Under the pieces are notes generated by a model. It had not been told where the DNA came from. It ran no database searches and worked only from the letters and a program-made list of their open reading frames with translations. Shown here piece after piece: positions 11,529-21,755 of a DNA stretch of 64,000 nt (the first letter of the stretch is position 1; each line of letters starts with the position of its first letter). Source of the DNA: Crambe crambe (Eukaryota > Porifera > Demospongiae > Poecilosclerida > Crambeidae); assembly GCA_963924555.1 (NCBI GenBank), contig OZ004584.1, positions 5,827,001-5,891,000 on the forward strand, given 5' to 3'. Both the position numbers and the translations under genes were made by a program.

Positions 11529-14500
11529 CAACAACAACATCAGCAGCAGGAAAGTCCCGGAAGAGAATCTCAAGGTAATTAAAGATAACAGTAGCTCCTT
11601 GAGGGAAGGGGGCTTTTTTACTTTCAGGAGGAAAAAAGAGAGACTAGGGAAGAGGGGGAATACAACACGTTGCATGGCATGTGCATACATGTTGCATGAC
11701 ATGTACATACATGTTGCATGGCATGTACATACATGTTACATGGCATGTACATACCTGTTGCATGGCATGTACATAAATGCTGCATGGCTGCAAACTAATG
11801 GCTGTACTGTTTTTATTTCATACTTTTAGCCCGTACAAGTCAAAGTAACAGCAATGCCAATCTTGGAGATCTATCGGATGGGTCTCTATTGGACCTTGCC
11901 GATGAGTTGGGGGGAGGGAACAGTTCAATATCCATGCATTCCAGTTCTGGCAGTCGAAATCGGAGTCGAAGTCAGACCGAAGGGGGAAGAGCTTTGGGCT
12001 ACTCCAGGGCAATGCAAAATGGAAAACTTAGTGTAAGGTTCCAAAGTAATCGCCATCACCTCTTCATCAGAGATGAGTGAGGTTGTTTTTTAAGTTAGCA
12101 AGGGGGAGGTTCACACTGTTAGTCTCACTTGTCCTTGTCCTACTAGGAAAGTGCACAAAGCATTGTGGGGTGTTATATGCAGGCACAATTTACCCAATGG
12201 TCATCATAAGAATAAACTACAGTGTTAGAATTCATGCTAACTGGTCATTACAGAAAATGTTTACCCAATGGTCGTCACAGAAATAAACTAGTTTACCCAA
12301 TGGTCATCACAGAAATAAACAAGTTTACCCAATGGTCATCATAGAAATAAACTAGTTTACCCAATGGTCGTCACAGAAATAAACCAGTTTACCCAATGGT
12401 CATCACAGAAATAAACAAGTTTACCCAATGGTCATCACAGAAATAAACTAGTTTACCCAATGATCATCACAGAAATAAACCAGTTTACCCAATGGTCATC
12501 TCCATAAAAAATATTAAACACGTATTAGAACATGTACACGTGATGATAAAATAGAATTCCTTGGCCAACTCCCAAAGTGTGGGACTCGTCCTAATCACAA
12601 TTATACAGACCATTGAACACAACAGACCTCATTATACGGAGCATTAAACAGATCTCTCTTGATCATAATTCAATTATAATCACAGACACTGGCTGACCAC
12701 TAACTACGTAGCACTATGTAGCTAATACTGTGGAATCTCTGATAAAGGATACTCCGAAAGAGGACAAACCATCTCAACAAATCTATACAAAATAAGAGTA
12801 TAACCTCTCTACTAAAGACAAAATGATGGGTCCATTATTCAGAGGTTCCATTATACTGTTATAATATACGTACACATGGAGCACATGGACTGGTTTGCTA
12901 ATTAATTTTCATTCTCACCTACAGCCTCATAATTCCTCCACACTCCCTTCCTCTTTCTACAAGGACCGCTCGAGTGGGGGCACGCCCCCTAGCCACTCCC
13001 CTCACACGGCAGAGTATCCACCCGATAGGTCCCCCGCTTCGTCCACTGGTTCCCACGACCATATAAGGAAGAACAGAACCGGAAAGAGTCTTGTGAGGAC
13101 ATGGGTCCAAGAACAACAGCTTCGGTGAGAACAAAGCTGGGGAAGAATAAAGAAGCTTATAATTACCTATTTGTTCCCTTTTGGTTCAAGTGGAGCCTTT
13201 TCCTGTGTGACTTGGCTGCCACAAATCCTAGCTAGCTTCTTTGTAACAAAAGAGGCATTATGGATTATGCAGCCAGTACAATAATATAAGTTTTATTTTA
13301 GACTTCAAACAATACCTAAACTCATAATAACCAGTGAACTATGCCTAGGCAACCTAAAAATAAATAAAACTTGTGAAAGGGTTATACATATATAGCTATA
13401 TGTAATAGCTGGTGAGTGAGATGAAACCATACATTGACTGTCGAATGATTATTTTGTTGCCACTGTTGTAATGCACAAAGAAAACATCTGCTCAAATCTT
13501 GCCAAAAATATTTACCCATAGCACTTGAGAATCATTAATTAGATTATGGGACCAGCTGTTTTTCTTACCCCATGTGGAGTGCACACATGATTACATTCTT
13601 CTTTGTACCGTGCAAATCAACTAACAACCTGTTTCTCGGCATCGAGTGTTCATGTTCTGGCTGTGGTAAACGTCAGTTATCACTCTCTACACACACCTTA
13701 GTATAGCTATTGTGATATAATGCTATTTCAGACATGATAAAATTATTAATGGGCATTAATTCTTTTTATAGACAGTAGCATTAGTAATAATTGTTATTAT
13801 GGCAATTAAGGAATTTCAATTTTAAACAGATACACAATTTGCCAAAAAGTCTCTCAATTCCTCTCCCTGTTGACTAGTTACTTACCAGGTCTACTGGCTT
13901 CATACCAGATCTCCCCCCCACTATTGCATAAATATAAGGCATAGTTGAAAAGCAGTCATGCCCAGTTATTGGCACAACACAAACTTTCCCACCCAATACT
14001 TAGGCAATTAGAAACCTGAAATGTTTGAAATGCCATTGACCATAAAGCAACTGTTTTGGGTGCGTTTGGTGTATGGTCTGAGTGAGCATAGTGTTACAAT
14101 GTTGATAGTATTGTAACATTATAACGATTATCGTGTGCAGGATCCTAATAGAGTCTCGTGTTACAAAACTATCAAAGTCGTGTTCTGTCATGCAGAAAAA
14201 CACTGCGATGTTGTAGAAGCTACAAAGCAGTAGAATTCTTAAGTTTTGTGCAGCAATCACTTTTTTACTCTCTTAGACTAGACATAGATGTGAGGTTAAG
14301 TGGAATTTTAAGTCAGTATCATGTTATCACTTCTTTCAGTAGAGATGTGGTAATTGTATTCTATTAGTAATAGCTGCAGTATGCATAATGATATGTGCAA
14401 TAGCTATAGTCAGACTCAAGTACAGCATTAGCTATAGCATTGTATAGCTAGTCAGTTGAAGACTTTCAGTTGTGGAGAATTGTCATCTTTAGTTCGAAAA

Positions 14501-17500
14501 ACCACCTATTATGGAGTGGAGTGGATCATATCAGCACAAGAATCATAATCATAACAAGATCACAAACTTCAGATCAAAGATTCTGTGAGGGAAATGGAGA
14601 TAATATATTATAATATGAATTAATGACTTCAGTGAAACAATAGTAATACGTGACTGTATGAGCATGATTGTCATAAAAGTTTACTTGCATTCCCTTGATC
14701 GTTTGCTATTATCTGCTCTAACTTTCTCACTTCTTGACCAAATTATTTACAGCATCAGATCGCCCACGGGTTAAGAATTGGCACTATGAAAGATCCTGTT
14801 TTCCAAGAAGTGTATTTTTTTTCCTTTTTTTGTTTTTTGTAGGATATAGCTACAAGAGCACAACATATTTCAATAATAGGAAGCAAGAGGAAAAAAAAAC
14901 AAAAAAAAACAAGGAAATGCCGTGCCCTTGTGAATTTCTTTCTAGCTACAGATTTCAGGCTAGGATATCTATAGTGTGAGAAAGTTATAGCAGTTGTAAT
15001 GAATGATCAAGGGATCAAGTGAATGCAAGTAGACTTTCCATAATATTTCTAGGGCTAGGTCTACTAACTTGCAAGTTTTCAACATAACTGATTATTATAA
15101 AGCTCTTTATTTTGCACTATACTACTACTCTTTGCAGAATGTACCAGTCAAGTCCCTCGCAGCATTCACTGGAGAGCAGCAGCAGTCAAGAGCTGTCTTC
15201 TTCCTCCCGCTCTCACCATCATGTACAATCCTCTCCCGACATGAAATCATCACAGCCCTCTCAGGGAAGCTACCTCCAGCCATCCCCAGACCTAAGGGCA
15301 TACCAGCAGGGCCAGACTAACGGCAGATCAAGTGCAGCTCTCCCTCATGGAGTCCATGGTCAAACAACTGCTGGCAGATCAAGTGCATCTATCCCTCATG
15401 GAGTCCAGAGTGCTCAGGTACTGCAGAGAGAGAGAGAAGCAGAGCAAGAAAGACAAAGAAGAATCAAAAAGGAGAAAGACTTCGATTCACATGATTATTC
15501 CTACCCGAGGAGTTCCCAGTCGATGCAGAGAGCAAGAGACATGGAACAAGAGGGCCTGAGGAAAATTGAGGATGAGAATATGATCCACACACATGATCAA
15601 TCTTCACTGAGAGGCCGAGCGTTCAGTGACCATGTACTAAATGGAAACATTGCAGCAAAGGGACGCCAAAATAAACCACAACCTTTGAAGTTGCATGACC
15701 CACTCCACTACCAACACCAACACATTGAAATTGAATCAGCAGATCAGAACGAGTACCCTCTCCCGAACTCGCCAGCCCCTCCTCCTTATAAATCCCCGTC
15801 ACCGGATAACCAAGTGCTCCAGCAGTTAGAGCACACCACACTCCTCCCTCCACCCTCTCAGTTCAGCTACTACGCTAGCGCTCTTGGAATGGAACCTGAA
15901 ATCACCACAGACCTGAGCGAAAGCGACCAAGGGAGGAGAGGTAGAGGGATTTTCGATGTTTCTCCGAGATTACAACGTCGTTCTCGCTCCCCTCGAAGGC
16001 AAAGAGCTGCTACATATTCTCCGAACACTCGGTCCGGAAATGAGTCTCACTTCAGTGTCCGACCAAATGCCAAACCTGTGAAGTCTTTCAGTGAACAGAA
16101 TATGAGGAATGGGAATCTGCAAGTGCTGAATGAGTCTCGTTCTAAAACCGCTAAGCCTGTCAAATCTTCCAGTGAACAGAATATGATGAATACAGAAGTA
16201 TTAGATGAGTCTCATTCAAAACCATTCCAACCAAATGCTAAGCCCATCAGCGACCAGTTTATCAGTAATGGGAATCAAGAAGAATCACAACCACATTCCA
16301 ATGCTCCAGACCTCTTGAAAGAACTGGATGAGCTCATGGGAGGTGTTGAGGCAATGGTTTCCGAAGTTAGTGCTCAAGAAAGCGAATTTCAATGCAGTAG
16401 TGCAGCTGCACTTGTACCTGACTTTGAACCTAATGTCACTGGACATAAAGACAGTAACTTAGATGTCACTGAACAGCAAGACTCAAGCAACTTACAAGGT
16501 GTGATATCTGAGAGGGCAAAGGTCAGACAGGTGGTGGAGTCTGATTATGAGAAGAAAGAGGACCCGAGAAAGAGAAAAGACCCTAAAATTGAAATTGTCG
16601 ATCGTGTCCAGGAAAGTTATGGCACAAATGAACTGAGCAGTGTTCCTGACGTTGCCTCTCCACAGAATGATAAGTTTGATCAGTCACCAGTGGATGATGT
16701 CGGAACTGATTACGCAGATGGAGCTGGAGGTAGTAATGCATTTACCAAGTCTGAGATGATGGAAGAACATTTTGAACGAGGTAATGCAGTGTCAGCTAGA
16801 AATGAAGACAATGATGATACGGCGGTCAATTCAGAGAACTTGTCATTTCATGACCAACGAAGTAAAGACTTCCCTCCACCTCGACTTGAAACTGACGACA
16901 GCCTTACAGATGTAAGTAGCTATTAAGATGCATTTACATATTGTAGACATTCAAAACGTTCTTTCTCCCGACTGCTGAAAGCATGAAGGGTTGTAGGAGA
17001 ACTTGTATACATGATAACCATTACTAACACATGCACACTATTTTTCATTGATCTTTGATAGATTTTGCAAGAGGTAATGGCAGCAGATAACCTTCCACCT
17101 CCTCCAGCACATCTCATGGCTCTCTCTCAGGAATTAGAGGTGAACTTTAAAAATGGAGTGACATTAGATAGAAGTGTCTCTTTAGGGGTATCAGAGGTAG
17201 ATTTTTAATGTAAGGAGGATAATTTTTAGCTGAATCCTCCATAATGAATGAGGCAAGTATGAATGAAGGAAGCACAAATAAATGGGAGAATTTCCAATAA
17301 TTTTTCTACTTGCTATTATTATTCTTATAGAGTCTGAGCCAGAGTCAAAAGAATGAAACAAGTCTATCAGAAAGTCGACTCCGAACCTCTAGCACCAAGA
17401 CACACACTATATCACCCATTGCCAAATCATCCATGAGTTCCTCGGGCCAGCAGGAGAGACACGCTCACCACGACTGGCAATCCAACCAAACCAAAAAACT

Positions 17501-19819
17501 CTTCTCCCAAAGGAAAATCGAACATCCTTCCTCGTATGAGAACATGAACCCCCAACAGTGGTCCAGTTCAGCAGCTCATCTGCCTCCAGAAATTGCAAAC
17601 TTTATGAATCGTGTGCGTAATCTTTCAATGGATGGTTCAGACAATCAGTCACAAAACAGCTCATCCCATCACTTGGATATTGCCGAGAGCACTCAAAATG
17701 ACACCAGCAGTAGAGTTTTGAATGATTCTAGTGATATTAATGTGTTGGATGCGAACCAGCCTACGAGGAAGCAAGTGGTAAAGCCTCAAGATTCCCCGAT
17801 ATATGACTCGCTGAGTCGTGTGAAGGTTTCAGAATCTGTCATAGAACCCAGTGAAGCGCCTGCTGTTGAGAGAGTTATGATACATGCTGAAGGCTCTCCA
17901 CATTCAAGACACACAGGCTACAACTACAAGTCTGGCAGGAGATACTCTGACGATCTTGATGACTCAGTTCCTGCTTCAAGACAAACCAACCTTCAGAAGT
18001 CGGGCAGGACGTATTCCGATAAACTCGATGGCTCTCTTCCTGTTTCAAGACACACCAGCCTTCACAAGTCGGGAAGGACGTATTCTGATGAGCTTGATGG
18101 CTCTGTTCCTGTTTCAAGACACACCAGCCTTCACAAATCGGGCAGGACGTATTCTGATGAGCTTGATGGCTCAGTGCCTAACTCAAGCCACTCCCCTCAG
18201 AGGAGTGGTTACCCTAGAGATGTTCCCTCCTTCCCCCAGAGGAACGGTCGCAGAGATGAGTCTAAGTACCGCCGTGCAATATCCTCTGAAGAAACTTCTC
18301 GTAGTGGGAAAGAAATCACACATCCACAGTCCAGGAACAGTGCTTCAGAAATGAGATCAGATCGAAATGAAAAGAACATGCCTTCTCCTTCACATCAGCC
18401 ACCACTCCAGACAAAGGCCTTTAGCTTGCCTCGAGGGCAAATGCCAAGTGATGCCCGTCATCACCATCATCACCTGCATGAAAGTGAGGATTCCTCGTCT
18501 CCCCACGGGGGATCCACTCCTGTCCACACGCAGAGTGACCCCGTGGCCCCCATTTACCCACTGCACGTTCAGGGGATGGAGAGAGGGAGGTACTATGATG
18601 CGGGTTTGTCCTCCAGGGCTCCACAGAAACAGTTTTCAGTACCGGGGAGGTCTGCCATGGACACGAGTGACAGTAGGAATTCTGAGGTGAGTTCCTTAGT
18701 TAATAAACTGAAGTGTTAGCTATAAATCGAATACAGTGTGGGTATTATTTGGGCTCTGGTTTCGTAATTATAGAAAAAGTCTGACTCCATATTCTTAATC
18801 TTTGGCTTGTATCTGAGTAACACGTAGAAAAGTTTGACCCCGTATATTTGGTGGATATAAAAATACTTGTGCTTTTTCCTAAGCTTTATTTCTGAACTTT
18901 GGGACTCACATCTAATAATTTCGATTATGGTAGTAGTATGATATTCTTTCTGTTCCTCTCCTCCCTCCTACCTAAATTCCTTCCTCCATCCTCTCTCTCT
19001 ATCTCTTCTCCTTCCCTCTCCCTCCCTTTCTCTCTTTCTTCCCTCCATCAGTTTCCAGAGAAGAAAAGGGCTCAGACCTTCAGCTCCTCAAACAGCAGAC
19101 CTTCGTCGGGAAGACAATATCTCCCACCAACCCACCGACCACTACAAATCCCAATGGATGATGGCGATTCTCTTCCGAGTTCTCCAACGTACTTCATGCA
19201 GAATCGCTCTGAGGACCGTGAAACCCCTTCTCCCCACACTCAAATGGTGAACCAATCATTTCAGGAGCACCTAGAATCACTCGATCCTCAGTCAAAGGTG
19301 AGGAAGAGGAAAGTGCTGGACTGGATACAGCGCAGTAGCAACGAGGCCTGGGAGAAGGAGAATTCAAAGAAAGAAAATGACGACCAGAGCCGACTGAAAT
19401 TGGATCCAATGACTCACTTACCGTCTAAGCAATATTCTAGACAGGTACCAATCTACGCTACTGCTGACAATCCGGATTTTGCAGCAGAATCAGGTAACCA
19501 TCCACGGAGTAGAACCATCGGTTCAGCATCCACTCAGAGATACAATTTGGAATCGAATAGAGGAATGGGAGAACTTAACACAGGAATGGGAAATCAGAGG
19601 TACAGAACAGACCCATGGCAGAGAGTAGCGAGTGATTCAAGAGCTCACCACATGGAACAGAGACAATACCCCCCTCGGACCACTCACAGCTTGGGAGCGG
19701 GGCAAGCTAGAGTAGGTAGTGCAGGAAGACAAAGGCCCCCTCCCCCTCAGCAGAATGCTGGACCAGTCAGTTATCCCAGTGCTAAATTTGGAAAAGATTA
19801 CTATGTACTTGATGTCTAG
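8315..19819 (+). CDS. FERM domain-containing scaffold protein (5' end not found)
   Basis: Thirteen exons join in phase: 8315-8388, 8636-8682, 9273-9510, 9657-9748, 10402-10436, 10563-10730, 11080-11574, 11830-12032, 12925-13124, 15138-16911, 17062-17139, 17331-18686 and 19052-19819, giving 1841 visible residues. The first four encode the end of FERM lobe F2 (GDY...ITDQRLLLDQ, EEISRFHQLYR) and the PH-like lobe F3 (LDTYGTRLYDVQ, CKDVWKIGVDFASFYR). FERM F3 lobes bind membrane-protein tails, so a role under the plasma membrane is expected. F1 and the start of F2 are missing; their exons must lie further 5' or were not recognised. The remaining ~1650 residues look disordered: a poly-Gln tract (about 11491-11550), a PPPY motif (15778-15789, a WW-domain ligand type), four 23-residue repeats around SGRTYSDELDGSV (17930-18200), and a C-terminus ending VLDV, which fits a class II PDZ ligand. 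FRMD, Expanded and PTPN14-like FERM proteins are all possible relatives; I cannot choose between them. Confidence 0.85.
8395..8585. repeat. (GTT)n microsatellite tracts in FERM intron
   Basis: Two GTT-rich runs, about 8395-8430 and 8498-8585, directly after the splice donor at 8389. They read as Val or Cys runs in an open frame but lie in intron sequence. Confidence 0.85.
8690..8945. repeat. Repeat with 'ccaaaagttccctgattgta' units
   Basis: Two or three units containing 'ggacccaaaagttccctgat', flanked by 'acagtg' motifs ('tatacagtggac' left, 'tatacagtgaac' right). It resembles the inside of the acagtg-ended MITEs nearby. It lies within a FERM intron. Confidence 0.45.
9838..10365. mobile_element. 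TIR element with internal 52-bp tandem array
   Basis: The ends are inverted copies of each other, tgtacagtgaa at 9838-9848 and ttcactgtaca at 10355-10365. The inside is an array of about eight 52-bp units built on 'caaccacctctgggccatgc' and 'gtctcttaatggtcac', with almost no divergence between units. The right part 'aaagagaggtggtcc' is the inverse of the unit's 'accacctct'. I read it as a MITE in a FERM intron whose inner repeat has recently expanded. Confidence 0.65.
11673..11795. repeat. About 21-bp minisatellite
   Basis: Five to six copies of 'catgtacatacatgttgcatgg' variants in the intron between FERM exons 11080-11574 and 11830-12032. Confidence 0.75.
12188..12505. repeat. 32-bp minisatellite
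   Basis: About eight near-identical units around 'gtttacccaatggtcatcac' followed by 'agaaataaact', in a FERM intron. The first two units are diverged and spaced out, as if the array grew from its left edge. Confidence 0.8.
12730..12860 (-). mobile_element. MITE, 'acacttgggacc' family, copy 2 (inverted)
   Basis: On the reverse strand it reads 'aatggaacctctgaataatgg', then 'agtagagaggttata' and 'tttgtcctctttcgga', matching 54675-54845 and 8090-8262. It lies in a FERM intron. Confidence 0.5.
13125..15137. other. Large FERM intron
   Basis: The intron between exons 12925-13124 and 15138-16911. Apart from the palindromic MITE at 14669-15045 I see no gene in it. The donor at 13125 (gtgaga) is chosen because it leaves two bases that complete an Arg codon with the next exon and keep the 591-codon exon open. 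The earlier gtgagg at 13093 would give the wrong phase. Confidence 0.7.
14669..15045. mobile_element. Palindromic MITE, copy 2
   Basis: Left arm 'agtttacttgcattccc...ttgatc' (14678-14700) and right arm 'gatcaagtgaatgcaagt' then 'agacttt' (15012-15037) are inverted copies and match the arms at 5071-5308. The centre has T-rich and A-rich runs near 14815-14920. Confidence 0.65.
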
Positions 19820-21755
19820 GAATCAAATGGGCACACTCACTTTGTCTAGAGCATTTAGCTATTAATTATAGTCACTTTATTTATTATGAAGGTAATTTTT
19901 TATGCACTTTTTGCCATTCTGTGTAGATCTGAACATATCACATTATTATGATCAATATTGTATACGTAGGGCAATGTACAAGTATTCCTATAGGCTGTGC
20001 TTCAACTCATTAGGAGATTTTGCTGTTGAGTTATGTAAGTGGCAGGCAGCCAGAAAACCGCCTCATTCGATCAATTGCGTAGATGCAGAGCCTAGCGCGC
20101 GCCTGGGCTACAATTAATTGAGCGCGCGGCGGCCGGCCCGGATCGGAATAACCAACCTACCGACCCGTACCCGTTACTATAAGGGTCGCATTGCCAATAT
20201 CCATAATTATAATATATAATTATAGTTTCTGTGGACAATCCGACATTGGTGTCTAGGGATTATTAATGGCATGCTCACCTTATGCCTAAAGCATTATTGC
20301 CTGTATATTATATTGACCGTACTTCTGAAGTCACGACGTCATGTCAGTCTATAGCATGCACCATAGATATAAGAGGTTTTACGGGATTGGAAACGCCCAA
20401 TGAACTGCACAACCGAGGCGCGTTGACAGATGCGCACGCACATGCAGCATTAATTATATTAATGGCCGTGAAAGGAGATCAATATTCACTCCTTTCAAAG
20501 CAGTTAAAGTGATGTTCTGCCCCTACAGCTCACAGAATAGTACAAGTAAGCTAAGGGGAAGGTATTGAAGAAGTGAAGAGTCAGAGAGTTGAAGTTGGAG
20601 AGTCTGAGGAAGGAAGTTATTAATTATTCATAACTTTTTTCCTTGTAATTATAACTATGAGTACCTATCATTGCTCATTATACATTAATTTTATGTGATT
20701 GATTTGAAAGAAAGGCCAGAATGACTTTTGGTATTAAAATTATCATTATTATTATAGCTAGATAATTTTGCCCCAAAGTTATCCGCCAGTTTCTGCTCAG
20801 TTCTCCCTCATCAGCATTATTGCAATACTTCCAGCTTTTGGCTGTTGGATTTTGACACCATCCATCTCAAGAATTCGGCTCAGTCAGCTGTCCTGTGGAC
20901 CCTATGGATATTAGGGAGGAAATATAGTAAGCTTGCCATCTCCATAGGATGACTATTGTATAGAAAACGAATGCACCAATTCCATTTACTGTTCTATCCT
21001 TTCCCTGAAACTACTAATACAGTTGCAATATTGTTAATCTATTCCTTGGGAGAGGGATTACAGTTTTAACACCACTTGCAAATGCTAGAGACAATATACG
21101 TCAGCTAATACAAAAACTAACATTACTATTCCATGTAGCTAAAGTTTACATGCCTTTTGATCAGAAAATGAGCAACAGCAATTGATTCCATCAAGCGTGA
21201 GAGGGATTACAGTCCCATTAACCACCACAGTAGTATTTGTAGGAATAAACTTGAAAATCTGAGCTAAAATTTATTTCATACAGTAAATCTATGCCCTAGT
21301 GTATTATAGTATCATTGGCATAAGTCTTACCTCACGGATCTTGTCAGAACAGCAACTTTGACAAAAGTGCTGTCATTCAGCTGTCAACGCGCCTCGGTTG
21401 TTAGCCCTTTGGCTTCCAAAACCGTGCATTTTTGCACATCCAGTTATCCGGGAGAAAAACGGGAAATATCCTGCTGATGAATATTCATTGTCGGCATGTC
21501 GGCACTATCAGTAAATAGAGATCTCAGTGAACAATAGAAAGATCGATAAGCGCTTTGATTCAAGTGCTTTTGCTTTGAAGAAGCTTTGATGTTTGCTTTC
21601 ATCACTCCTTTTTTTTTTTTTTTTTTTTTTAAGGAATGACTAGACATGCATGCCTCTACTTGCCTACGTAGCCTATAGTTGTTTGGAGGTCTTAGCAGGA
21701 GAAGAAGCGGTGGAAAGGAGTGGCTCGTGCAGCTCGAGCTGCAAGTCAGGTTGCC
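19820..21755. other. Intergenic region with inverted repeat arms
   Basis: No gene recognised. One arm at 20363-20429 contains 'atagatataagaggttttac' and 'aaccgaggcgcgttgacag'. The second motif recurs inverted at 21380-21398 and the first inverted at 21874-21908, on either side of the first ankyrin-gene exon. A GC-rich patch lies at 20090-20140, and a poly-T run of about 22 at 21610. Confidence 0.5.

Noticed and set aside
15069..15320. Alternative frame over the start of the large FERM exon
   Set aside because: It stops at 15320, while the other frame stays open for 591 codons and matches the phase given by the donor at 13125.
17875..18117. Minus-strand and shifted frames over the FERM 23-residue repeats
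   Set aside because: Shadows of a coding tandem repeat whose unit length (69 bp) is a multiple of three, so all frames repeat without stops.
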